Shown: positions 51,562 to 59,149 of the stretch, piece after piece
Layout: every line of letters begins with the position of its first letter
How positions within the stretch are numbered: the stretch's first letter is position 1
Assembly (NCBI GenBank): GCA_963597355.1
Contig: CAVBPR010000002.1
Coordinates: 1-64,000, forward strand
Origin: UMGS1766 sp963597355
GTDB lineage: Bacteria > Bacillota > Clostridia > Oscillospirales > Oscillospiraceae
Length of the DNA stretch: 64,000 nt
Reading direction: 5' to 3'
Program-made: the position numbers and the translations under genes
Notes under the pieces: generated by a model
The model's input: only the letters and a program-made list of their open reading frames with translations
Told to the model about the DNA's origin: nothing
Databases searched by the model: none

Positions 51562-52914
51562 TTGAACACGGTAGGAAGAAAAGAACATTTGATGACAGAG
51601 GGGAACATTGCAAAGCAGATTCTGTTTTTTGCAATCCCTCTTATTTTGGGCAATTTGCTTCAACAATGCTATAATACGGCAGATTCTATCATTGTAGGCA
51701 ATATGGTTGGCAGCAATGCGCTGGCTGCGGTTGGATCGAGCACATCAATTATTAACATGCTCATTTCGTTCAGCCAGGGCGCATCTGCCGGTGCAGGGGT
51801 TATTATTTCCCAATACTTAGGCGCAGGGCTGAAGAAGTATGTGCGGGAAGCGGTTCATACGGCAATGGCAATGGCGATCCTGTTGGGATTAGTGCTTTCC
51901 ATCGGTGGAGTTCTCCTCAGCCATCCGCTGCTGATTTGGATGAGCACACCGGCAGAAGTATTGAAGGACTCTGTTGCATATCTGCGGCTTTATTTTGCGG
52001 GGACTATATTCAATGTCATCTATAATATGTCTTCCGGCATTCTGAATGCAGCGGGGAATTCGCAACGCTCACTTATCTATTTAGCCATTGCATCGGTAAC
52101 GAATATCGGATTGGATTTGATTCTGGTGGGCGGATTACAAATGGGGGTTGCTGGAGCTGCAGTAGCCACGGATGTCAGTCAGTTGGTGTCCAGTGTGCTG
52201 GCGGTAAGCTATCTGGTGCGAACAAAAGATGCCTATCGTGTGGAGTTGCGCCGTATTCGTTTGCACAGGAAAATGGCAATCCGAATCACGCAGATGGGTT
52301 TGCCAACCGCGATTCAAAACACCGTTATTTCCTTTTCCAATGTACTCGTACAATCCAGTGTGAACCTGTATGGTGCGGCCGCAATGGCAGGCTTTGGTGC
52401 CTACATGAAAATCGACGGGTTTGACATTCTTCCGGTTATGAGTATCAGCATGGCGGCCACGACATTTGTCGGACAAAACTATGGAGCGGGAAAACTGAAC
52501 CGGGTAAAAAAGGGAATGTACGTAACATTAGCCATGGGAGTAGGGTACACGTTGGTTACTGGCGCGTTACTGCTGCTGTTTTCAAATCCGCTTATGCACC
52601 TGTTTACCACAAATGCGGAGGCAGTTAGCTATGGAAGACTGGCCATGCGTTATTTTTGCCCGTTCTATTTCCTGCTCAGTATTATGCACGGACTTGCAGG
52701 AACGATCCGCGGGGCAGGAAAAAGCGTTCCGCCGATGCTGATTTTATTGTTTGCCATGTGCCTGTTTCGTATTGCATGGATTCAGCTTGTGCTGCCTCAT
52801 TTTGCCTCGATTAATGGAGTATTTCTGCTCTATCCCGTTTCATGGTCGGTTGGACTTGTGTTGATGGTTCTGTATGCATGGAAGGGAAAATGGTTGGTAG
52901 ATAACAAAGTTTAA
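51562..52914 (+). CDS. MATE family efflux transporter
   Basis: 450-residue multidrug/antimicrobial extrusion pump with about 12 hydrophobic segments. The conserved opening MTEGNIAKQILFFAIPLILGN-like stretch and LLQQCYNTADSIIVGNMVG are seen. The exported compound is unknown. The open frame reaches back through the terminator to 51331; AAGAAGG at 51547-51553 favours TTG at 51562 (or GTG at 51559), and ATG at 51592 would also be possible. It has no clear promoter of its own after the terminator, so read-through may drive it. Confidence 0.88.
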   Translation: MNTVGRKEHLMTEGNIAKQILFFAIPLILGNLLQQCYNTADSIIVGNMVGSNALAAVGSSTSIINMLISFSQGASAGAGVIISQYLGAGLKKYVREAVHTAMAMAILLGLVLSIGGVLLSHPLLIWMSTPAEVLKDSVAYLRLYFAGTIFNVIYNMSSGILNAAGNSQRSLIYLAIASVTNIGLDLILVGGLQMGVAGAAVATDVSQLVSSVLAVSYLVRTKDAYRVELRRIRLHRKMAIRITQMGLPTAIQNTVISFSNVLVQSSVNLYGAAAMAGFGAYMKIDGFDILPVMSISMAATTFVGQNYGAGKLNRVKKGMYVTLAMGVGYTLVTGALLLLFSNPLMHLFTTNAEAVSYGRLAMRYFCPFYFLLSIMHGLAGTIRGAGKSVPPMLILLFAMCLFRIAWIQLVLPHFASINGVFLLYPVSWSVGLVLMVLYAWKGKWLVDNKV

Positions 52915-52924
52915 GAGAAAACAG

Positions 52925-52953
52925 TTTCCATTCGACGGTCTGCATGCTATAAT
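52925..52953 (+). promoter_or_regulatory. Promoter of purB
   Basis: TTTCCA at 52925-52930, 17-bp spacer, TATAAT at 52948-52953 with an extended TG at 52945-52946. The ATG inside this -10 box cannot be the purB start. Confidence 0.65.
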
Positions 52954-52993
52954 GAATTCGATTAAAATAAAAAAGACAGGAGCCTTTTACGCT

Positions 52994-54448
52994 ATGAAAA
53001 ATTCGTATGAAAGCCCGCTTTCGTCCCGTTATGCCAGCAAGGAGATGCTGTATATCTTCTCTCCGGACAAGAAATTCTCTACATGGAGAAGACTTTGGAT
53101 TGCTCTTGCACGGGCAGAAATGGAACTTGGCTTAACCAATGAAGATGGGACTCCAACGATCACGCAGGATATGATTGATGAGATGGAAGCTCATATCACT
53201 GACATCGACTATGAAATGGCAGCGGAGGAAGAGCGCAAACTGCGCCATGATGTTATGGCCCATGTTCATACCTTTGGTCATCAGTGCCCAAAGGCAGCTG
53301 GTATTATCCACCTGGGTGCAACAAGCTGCTATGTAGGGGATAACACCGATGTGATCTTGATGAAAGAAGGTCTGGAGCTGGTACGCAATAAGCTGGTGAG
53401 CGTGCTCAATGCGCTTGGCAAATTTGCAAATCAGTATAAAGCGCTTCCGACGTTAGGCTTCACTCATTTTCAGGCAGCGCAAATGGTCACCGTTGGAAAG
53501 CGCGCCACCTTGTGGATGAACGAGTTGCTAATGGACCTGGAAGAAGTGGAATTCCGTTTGTCTACCTTGAAGCTGCTCGGGTCGAAAGGCACCACAGGCA
53601 CGCAGGCCAGCTTCATGGAGCTGTTCGATGGCGATACCGACAAAATCAAGGCTTTGGAGCAGAAAATTGCCAATGAAATGGGCTTTGATGCGGTGGTTCC
53701 GGTATCTGGACAGACCTATTCCCGCAAGGTGGATGCTGCGGTGGTGTCCACTCTGTCCGGTATTGCCCAGTCTGCATCTAAATTTGCAACGGATGTGCGT
53801 CTGCTCTGCCACCTGAAGGAAGTGGAAGAGCCATTTGAGAAAAATCAGATTGGTTCTTCTGCCATGCCGTATAAGCGCAATCCCATGCGGTGTGAGCGCA
53901 TTTGTTCTTTGGCGCGTTATGTCATTGCGGATGCGGCCAATCCGGCGATTACCTCTGCAACGCAATGGTTTGAGCGCACACTGGATGATTCCGCTAATAA
54001 GCGGATTTCGGTTCCGGAGGCGTTCCTTGCAGTGGATGCAATCCTGAACATCTACCTGAATGTTGCATCTGGATTGATCGTGCATGAGAAGGTAATCAAC
54101 AAGCATATTCAGGAAGAATTGCCCTTCATGGCCTCTGAAAACATTATGATGGATGCAGTTCGCCGTGGCGGCGATCGTCAGGTGCTCCATGAAGAGATCC
54201 GCAAAATGTCCATTGAAGCCGGTCGCGTTGTTAAGGACGAAGGCGGAAATAATAATCTGCTGGAGCTTATTGCGCAAAACCCAATGTTTGGTATGACTAT
54301 GGAAGAGCTGAGCGCACATATGGATCCGTCCCTTTATATTGGCCGTTGCCCGCAGCAAGTAGATGAGTTCCTGAAGGACTGCATCCAGCCGGTACTGGAT
54401 AAGTATGCAGAAGCGTTGGAAGCAGATGCAGTGGAGTTAACTGTCTGA
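52994..54448 (+). CDS. purB: Adenylosuccinate lyase
   Basis: 484-residue enzyme of the fumarase/aspartase superfamily acting twice in purine synthesis. The signature SSAMPYKRNPMRCE is near residue 291, with LGATSCYVGDN near 103 and KGTTGTQASF near 197. The eukaryote-like long form is common in Clostridia. The start is ATG at 52994 behind CAGGAG (11 nt), since the ATG at 52952 lies in the promoter. Confidence 0.95.
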   Translation: MKNSYESPLSSRYASKEMLYIFSPDKKFSTWRRLWIALARAEMELGLTNEDGTPTITQDMIDEMEAHITDIDYEMAAEEERKLRHDVMAHVHTFGHQCPKAAGIIHLGATSCYVGDNTDVILMKEGLELVRNKLVSVLNALGKFANQYKALPTLGFTHFQAAQMVTVGKRATLWMNELLMDLEEVEFRLSTLKLLGSKGTTGTQASFMELFDGDTDKIKALEQKIANEMGFDAVVPVSGQTYSRKVDAAVVSTLSGIAQSASKFATDVRLLCHLKEVEEPFEKNQIGSSAMPYKRNPMRCERICSLARYVIADAANPAITSATQWFERTLDDSANKRISVPEAFLAVDAILNIYLNVASGLIVHEKVINKHIQEELPFMASENIMMDAVRRGGDRQVLHEEIRKMSIEAGRVVKDEGGNNNLLELIAQNPMFGMTMEELSAHMDPSLYIGRCPQQVDEFLKDCIQPVLDKYAEALEADAVELTV

Positions 54449-54482
54449 TTTTACAGCACCTCCAGAAAGCGCGGGAAGAATC

Positions 54483-55760
54483 ATGAAAGAAAAATACTCA
54501 AATTATATTGCAATGGGATTGACCGCATTCCTTGTAATTGCGGCCAGCATACTGCTCTTTTTCGTCTTGCACAGTTTTCCGGCAATTAAGCGTACGGTAG
54601 GCGGTTTTCTCCAGATTTTGGAGCCGTTTATCGTTGGCGCTATTATTGCCTACCTGTTGGCCCCCCTTTATAATCGGCTTCTTCGTAATTTCGAATCGTT
54701 TTTTGCGCGAAAGCTTAGCGCCAAGCGTGCACATACCTTGGCGGTTGCTTTGGCGTTGACCATTTCGATTCTGGCGGCGGTTGCGGTAACTATTGGTGTG
54801 TTAGCGCTTGTTTTGCCCCGGTTTATTAATAGTATTGTCGGCATTGTGGGATCGTTGGAAACCTACAGCAACAATATTATGAATTGGCTTAGCAAAATGC
54901 TTTCCGGCTATCCGGATATGGCGGCTCAGGTTGAAGATGTGTATCGGAATGCTTCTTCCTATTTCCTGAACTGGGTCAACACAAAGCTGACGCCCAATGT
55001 AGAAGCACTTTGGCAATCCATCAGCAGTTTATCGACTATTTTTTCCGGTGTTGTTTCTGGCATTCGAGTCGTTGTGCGGATCGGAAAGGATTATATACTT
55101 GGTATGTTTATTGCGGCATACCTGCTGGTTTCGAAGAAACGGCTGATTGCGCAAGCGAAAAAGATACTTTATTCACTCACAAAACTTCCGATTGCAAATT
55201 ACATTCTATCGGAATGCCGCTTCATTCAAAACGTGTTCGGCGGTTTTATTCGGGGCAAGTTGCTGGATTCCCTGATTATCGGCATTATTTGCTTTGTTTG
55301 CTGCTGGCTGTTTCGTTTTCCCTACCCGATTGTTGTCAGCGTGATCGTTGGTGTGACAAATATAATCCCATTCTTTGGACCTTTCGTTGGTGCAATTCCG
55401 TCCGCACTTCTGATCTTGTTGACCAGCCCGATTAAATGCCTGTATTTTGTGATTTTTGTTATTGCGCTTCAGCAATTTGACGGAAACTTCCTTGGGCCTA
55501 AAATTCTGGGCAGCAGTACGGGTCTTTCCTCATTTTGGGTTTTGTTTTCCATCATTCTCTTTGGCGGAATGTTTGGGTTTGTTGGCATGGTCATTGCAGT
55601 GCCGCTGTTTGCAGTGATTTACTCGTTGGTAGATGTATTGGTCAATTATCTTCTCAAAAAGAAATCGATGTCGACCAATACAGAAGATTACGAGTTACTG
55701 GATCATATCGATGAAAACTCAAAGGATTTTGTTCACATGAAGGATCCGACCATCAAATAA
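54483..55760 (+). CDS. AI-2E family transporter (PerM/TqsA type)
   Basis: 425-residue membrane protein with about 7-8 hydrophobic segments; family signature GVTNIIPFFGPFVGAIPSALL near residue 283 and LGPKILGSSTGLSSFWVLFSI near 335. Members move small molecules such as AI-2 or ions, so the substrate is open. It may be co-transcribed with purB (34-nt gap). The terminator after it also closes the convergent Rrf2 gene. Confidence 0.88.
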   Translation: MKEKYSNYIAMGLTAFLVIAASILLFFVLHSFPAIKRTVGGFLQILEPFIVGAIIAYLLAPLYNRLLRNFESFFARKLSAKRAHTLAVALALTISILAAVAVTIGVLALVLPRFINSIVGIVGSLETYSNNIMNWLSKMLSGYPDMAAQVEDVYRNASSYFLNWVNTKLTPNVEALWQSISSLSTIFSGVVSGIRVVVRIGKDYILGMFIAAYLLVSKKRLIAQAKKILYSLTKLPIANYILSECRFIQNVFGGFIRGKLLDSLIIGIICFVCCWLFRFPYPIVVSVIVGVTNIIPFFGPFVGAIPSALLILLTSPIKCLYFVIFVIALQQFDGNFLGPKILGSSTGLSSFWVLFSIILFGGMFGFVGMVIAVPLFAVIYSLVDVLVNYLLKKKSMSTNTEDYELLDHIDENSKDFVHMKDPTIK

Positions 55761-55764
55761 GCAG

Positions 55765-55800
55765 AAAAACTCCGTATGGCATATGCCATACGGAGTTTTT
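55765..55800. terminator. Bidirectional terminator between AI-2E gene and Rrf2 gene
   Basis: AAAAACTCCGTATGGC (55765-55780) and its perfect complement at 55785-55800 around ATAT. A and T tails on both sides let it work on both strands. Confidence 0.92.
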
Positions 55801-55823
55801 GCGTGGTAACAGATGCTGTGCTT

Positions 55824-56255
55824 TCAAATCACATAGTTATCGCCGTTTTGCGAGGAAACCATTAGATCAGCGATCGTAATATGATCAAAGAAATCGTTTA
55901 CCAGTTTATTTAAGTCACGCCACATGGGGAGCGTGCGGCAAAATTCCATGCGCTCACATTGAATGGGTTCATCTTCCAGACAGGCCACCGGTGCGAGGGA
56001 TCCCTCTGTCAGACGAAGAATGCTGCCGACGGTGTACTGCTCAGGCGACATAGTCAGCCGATAACCGCCACCTTTGCCGCGCAGACCGGTCAGAAACTTT
56101 TTTTGCACCAACGTCTTTAAGATGCTCTCTAGGTATTTTTCCGAAATTTCCTGCCGCTGTGCAATCTCCTTTAAAGGGATATATCCGTCCGTCTGGTGTT
56201 CAGCCAGGTCGATCATGACGCGCAGGGCATAACGACCTTTGGTGGAAATCATCAT
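55824..56255 (-). CDS. Rrf2 family transcriptional regulator
   Basis: 143 residues: winged helix-turn-helix (STKGRYALRVMIDLAEHQ; LKEIAQRQEISEKYLESILKTLVQ), then a stretch with three Cys, C-x7-C-x5-C (CLEDEPIQCERMEFC), near residues 92-106. IscR-type proteins use three Cys to bind [2Fe-2S], whereas CymR from Bacillus lacks them. Divergent from cysK, it probably controls sulfur assimilation, as CymR does, or Fe-S supply. GAGGAGG lies 8 nt before the ATG at 56255. Confidence 0.85.
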   Translation of the reverse strand: MMISTKGRYALRVMIDLAEHQTDGYIPLKEIAQRQEISEKYLESILKTLVQKKFLTGLRGKGGGYRLTMSPEQYTVGSILRLTEGSLAPVACLEDEPIQCERMEFCRTLPMWRDLNKLVNDFFDHITIADLMVSSQNGDNYVI

Positions 56256-56285
56256 GATGTACGCCTCCTCATTTTCTTAAAACCA

Positions 56286-56314
56286 ATTATATAACAAGGT
56301 AAATAGGAAATCAA
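56286..56314 (-). promoter_or_regulatory. Promoter of the Rrf2 gene
   Basis: On the minus strand, TTGATT (56309-56314) and TATAAT (56286-56291) with 17-bp spacing. The -35 overlaps the left arm of the inverted repeat. Confidence 0.7.
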
Positions 56315-56340
56315 TAAAAATATTTTCCCATTTTCCTATT
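56302..56340. promoter_or_regulatory. Inverted repeat spanning both divergent promoters, candidate Rrf2 operator
   Basis: AATAGGAAA at 56302-56310 and TTTCCTATT at 56332-56340 are a perfect 9-bp inverted repeat separated by 21 bp. The left arm overlaps the Rrf2 -35 and the right arm the cysK -35, so one bound protein could shut both promoters. Confidence 0.55.
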
Positions 56341-56367
56341 GACAATAAGGGTTATTCGCGCTATAAT
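56339..56367 (+). promoter_or_regulatory. Consensus promoter of cysK
   Basis: Perfect TTGACA at 56339-56344 and perfect TATAAT at 56362-56367 with 17-bp spacing. A promoter this strong is usually held down by a repressor or by leader control. Confidence 0.82.
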
Positions 56368-56401
56368 CCCTATAAACCCAGATGAATGGTAGGTAATGAT
56401 T

Positions 56402-56443
56402 ATGAAGCAATTCAAACATGATATCCGTCGATGTCGCTGTTGA
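56402..56443 (+). CDS. Cysteine-containing leader peptide of cysK (13 codons)
   Basis: An ATG 35 nt past the cysK -10 opens a 13-codon frame, MKQFKHDIRRCRC, then TGA. AGGT 7 nt upstream is a weak site. Two Cys codons (TGT, TGT) sit in the last three sense positions, among Arg codons (CGT, CGA, CGC). Placed in the leader of a cysteine synthase gene, this resembles amino-acid-sensing leader peptides. No clear terminator hairpin was found between it and cysK, so the mechanism would be translational or through Rho or a pause; function is inferred. Confidence 0.45.
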   Translation: MKQFKHDIRRCRC

Positions 56444-56535
56444 GCCATTGCACTTCGAACTGCGTATTCAGATCCGCTTGATTAGGACAGATATTACATA
56501 CAAAAACATGTGACTATATTTTGGAGGTTTTTAAA

Positions 56536-57468
56536 ATGAGCAACGTATATACTTCTGCAGATCAACTGATTGGCCGTACTCCTTTGTTGGAACTGACTCA
56601 CCTTGAGAAAAAATACAATTTGAAAGCTCGTATTCTCGGTAAGCTCGAGTATTTCAACCCGGCCGGTTCGGTGAAGGATCGTATTGCAAAGGCTATGATT
56701 GACGATGCCGAGGCACGTGGAGTGCTGAAGGAGGGTTCTGTGATTATTGAGCCGACTTCCGGCAATACCGGCATTGGTCTGGCTTCCGTTGCAGCTGCCC
56801 GTGGCTATCGGATTATCATTGTTATGCCGGAAACCATGAGTGTTGAACGCCGTCAGCTGATGAAGGCTTATGGTGCTGAGCTGGTACTGACGGACGGCGC
56901 AAAAGGCATGAAAGGTGCCATTGCAAAGGCGGATGAGCTGGCAAAGGAGATTCCGAACAGCTTTATTCCCGGCCAGTTCGTGAATCCTGCAAACCCTGCG
57001 GCGCATGAAGCTACTACCGGTCCGGAAATCTGGGCTGATACCGACGGAAAAGTCGATATTTTTGTTGCTGGCGTTGGAACAGGCGGCACATTGACTGGTG
57101 TGGGCGGCTACCTGAAAAAGCAGAATTCAGATGTTAAAGTTGTAGCAGTGGAGCCCGCAACTTCTCCTGTCCTGAGCAAGGGTGTTTCCGGTCCCCACAA
57201 GATTCAGGGCATTGGTGCAGGTTTTGTGCCGGATGTTCTGAACACGAAGATTTATGATGAGATTATCCCGGTAGAAAATGATGACGCATTTGCAACCGGC
57301 CGTGAGATTGGCCGTGCAGAAGGCGTTTTGGTAGGCATTTCTTCCGGTGCAGCCATTTGGGCAGCGTTGCAGCTGGCACAGCGTCCGGAGAATGAGGGCA
57401 AGACAATTGTTGCATTGCTGCCGGATACTGGCGACCGTTATCTGTCGACCGCTCTGTTTGCAGACTGA
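56536..57468 (+). CDS. cysK: Cysteine synthase A (O-acetylserine sulfhydrylase)
   Basis: 310-residue PLP enzyme making cysteine from O-acetylserine and sulfide. The PLP lysine is in NPAGSVKDRIA near residue 42, the PTSGNTGIGLA loop near 70, and GVGTGGTLTGVG near 177. GGAGG ends 8 nt before ATG at 56536; the TTG at 56521 just overlaps that site. The gene has a 168-nt leader from its promoter, with the small Cys-rich reading frame. It is followed by metY in the same direction but with its own promoter. Confidence 0.96.
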   Translation: MSNVYTSADQLIGRTPLLELTHLEKKYNLKARILGKLEYFNPAGSVKDRIAKAMIDDAEARGVLKEGSVIIEPTSGNTGIGLASVAAARGYRIIIVMPETMSVERRQLMKAYGAELVLTDGAKGMKGAIAKADELAKEIPNSFIPGQFVNPANPAAHEATTGPEIWADTDGKVDIFVAGVGTGGTLTGVGGYLKKQNSDVKVVAVEPATSPVLSKGVSGPHKIQGIGAGFVPDVLNTKIYDEIIPVENDDAFATGREIGRAEGVLVGISSGAAIWAALQLAQRPENEGKTIVALLPDTGDRYLSTALFAD

Positions 57469-57493
57469 TCCACGGGAATCGTCGAATTTCAGG

Positions 57494-57533
57494 TTTATTG
57501 CGTCCGCATCGCTTTTTGTGCGGGCGCAATAAA
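57494..57533 (+). terminator. Hairpin terminator after cysK
   Basis: A stem of about 15 bp (57494-57508 with 57519-57533, one G-T pair) around a T-rich loop, 26 nt after the stop. No T run follows. Confidence 0.6.
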
Positions 57534-57547
57534 ATATGAAAAGTCTA

Positions 57548-57576
57548 TTGACAAAGTAGGATTACAGTGGTATATT
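57548..57576 (+). promoter_or_regulatory. Promoter of metY
   Basis: Perfect TTGACA at 57548-57553 and TATATT at 57571-57576 with 17-bp spacing. The block CTATTGACAA around the -35 is identical to that of cysK (56336-56345). Confidence 0.75.
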
Positions 57577-57582
57577 ACCACT
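57566..57582. promoter_or_regulatory. Perfect palindrome over the metY -10 box
   Basis: AGTGGTA-TAT-TACCACT at 57566-57582 is a perfect 17-bp palindrome centred on the -10 region, a classic repressor position. It differs from the Rrf2-type repeat at cysK. Confidence 0.6.
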
Positions 57583-57625
57583 AAACCAAGTAGTCAAATG
57601 GGTTGATTACAGAAGGGAGCCCAGC

Positions 57626-57688
57626 ATGAGCATAAAATTTGGCAGATTGCTGAGATGTAATTTTAGAAACGGGCGAATGTATCGCTGA
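57626..57688 (+). CDS. Leader reading frame 1 before metY (20 codons)
   Basis: ATG at 57626, 7 nt after AAGGGAG (a good ribosome site), opens 20 codons, MSIKFGRLLRCNFRNGRMYR, then TGA at 57686-57688. It has one Cys and six Arg. The stop overlaps the ATG of the next small frame as TGATG. It may be a regulatory leader peptide; no protein family is known. Confidence 0.4.
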   Translation: MSIKFGRLLRCNFRNGRMYR

Positions 57689-57765
57689 TGTGTGAATGCT
57701 TCAACGTTATCAAAAAAACTAAAATTACAGATTTGAAAGAGGTTATTATATATGAGCAACTATAA
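57688..57765 (+). CDS. Leader reading frame 2 before metY (25 codons)
   Basis: ATG at 57688 shares an A with the stop of frame 1 (TGATG). It reads MCECFNVIKKTKITDLKEVI followed by five more residues to TAA at 57763-57765, thus ending 12 nt inside metY. Cys codons are at positions 2 and 4. It has no ribosome site of its own, so it would depend on coupling to frame 1. It could also be chance. Confidence 0.28.
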   Translation: MCECFNVIKKTKITDLKEVIIYEQL

Positions 57766-59035
57766 ATTTGAAACCCTGCAGCTTCACGTTGGCCAGGAGC
57801 AGCCCGATCCCGCAACCGATGCCCGTGCAGTTCCAATTTACCAGACCACTTCCTATGTGTTCCGTAACTGCGATCATGCAGCAGCTCGCTTTGGTTTGGC
57901 TGATGCAGGCAATATTTACGGCCGTTTGACCAATTCCACTCAGGATGTATTTGAAAAGCGCATTGCTGCACTGGAGGGTGGCGTTGCCGCTTTGGCAGTT
58001 GCTTCCGGTGCTGCTGCGATTACCTATACCATCCAGGCACTGGCAAAAGCAGGGGAGCACATCGTTGCACAGAAGACCATTTATGGCGGCACTTCCAACC
58101 TGTTGGCCCATACGCTTCCCCTGTATGGCATTGAGGCAAGCTTTGTGGATGCACATGATCTTGCAGAGGTTGAGGGTGCCATTCAGGAGAACACCAAGGC
58201 AATCTACATTGAAACCCTGGGCAATCCCAATTCCGATATTCCGGATATCGATGCCATTGCAGCAATCGCACACAAGCACGGTCTGCCTCTGGTTATCGAC
58301 AACACCTTTGGCACTCCTTATCTGATTCGTCCGATTGAGCACGGTGCTGACGTAGTTGTGCATTCCGCTACCAAGTTTATTGGCGGTCATGGTACCACCC
58401 TTGGCGGCGTAATCGTGGACGGTGGTACGTTTGACTGGGCAGCCAGCGGACGTTATCCCTGGATTTCCGAGCCCAACCCCAGCTATCATGGAGTGAAGTT
58501 CACAGAGGCTGCTGGCGCTGCTGCATTTGCTACTTATATTCGTGCAATTCTGCTGCGTGATACTGGCGCTACCATTTCTCCGTTTGCCGCTTTCCTGCTG
58601 CTTCAGGGCGTTGAAACTCTGTCTCTGCGTCTGGATCGCCATGCAGAGAATACGAAGAAGGTCGTTGAGTACCTGTCCAAGCATCCTCAGGTTGAGCATG
58701 TCAGCCATCCGTCTTTGCCGGATCATCCCGACCATGCACTGTATGAGAAGTATTTCCCCAACGGCGGCGCTTCTATTTTCACCTTTGAAATTAAGGGCGG
58801 CCAGGAAGCTGCATTCAAGTTTATTGATAACCTGAAGATCTTCTCCCTGCTGGCAAACGTTGCTGATGTAAAGAGCCTGGTGATTCATCCTGCAACCACA
58901 ACTCATTCTCAGCTGACGGAGGACGAGCTGGCGGATGTTGGCATTAAGAATAACACCATCCGTCTGTCCATCGGCACAGAGCATATCGACGATATCATTG
59001 CCGATTTGGATCAGGCATTTGCAGCTGCACTTTAA
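57752..59035 (+). CDS. metY: O-acetylhomoserine sulfhydrylase / PLP Cys-Met enzyme
   Basis: 427-residue PLP enzyme of the Cys/Met metabolism family (long form, as in O-acetylhomoserine aminocarboxypropyltransferase). It makes homocysteine or takes sulfide directly. It begins YKFETLQLHVGQEQPDPATDARAVPIYQTTSY-like; the PLP lysine is in VHSATKFIGGHGT near residue 207 and NPTS-type contacts are near the C-terminus. AAAGAGG precedes ATG by 10 nt. Codon bias is strong, so high expression is likely. The leader carries two small reading frames. Confidence 0.93.
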   Translation: MSNYKFETLQLHVGQEQPDPATDARAVPIYQTTSYVFRNCDHAAARFGLADAGNIYGRLTNSTQDVFEKRIAALEGGVAALAVASGAAAITYTIQALAKAGEHIVAQKTIYGGTSNLLAHTLPLYGIEASFVDAHDLAEVEGAIQENTKAIYIETLGNPNSDIPDIDAIAAIAHKHGLPLVIDNTFGTPYLIRPIEHGADVVVHSATKFIGGHGTTLGGVIVDGGTFDWAASGRYPWISEPNPSYHGVKFTEAAGAAAFATYIRAILLRDTGATISPFAAFLLLQGVETLSLRLDRHAENTKKVVEYLSKHPQVEHVSHPSLPDHPDHALYEKYFPNGGASIFTFEIKGGQEAAFKFIDNLKIFSLLANVADVKSLVIHPATTTHSQLTEDELADVGIKNNTIRLSIGTEHIDDIIADLDQAFAAAL

Positions 59036-59083
59036 TTTTCAGCCACTCCCTTTTGACGTTGATCCTCTGTTTGTTTTATCCTC

Positions 59084-59131
59084 AAAATCCAAAGCACCGC
59101 TGATGCAGAATCAGCGGTGCTTTGGATTTTT
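59084..59131. terminator. Bidirectional terminator between metY and the Lrp gene
   Basis: A perfect 21-bp stem (59084-59104 with 59110-59130) around a 5-nt loop, with A and T tails. It ends both metY and the convergent regulator. Confidence 0.93.
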
Positions 59132-59149
59132 GCGGTTTTATTGAAAATT

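Noticed and set aside
56368..57751. T-box or SAM riboswitch in the cysK or metY leaders
   Set aside because: No T-box sequence (AGGGTGGNACCGCG-like) and no S-box elements could be found by eye.
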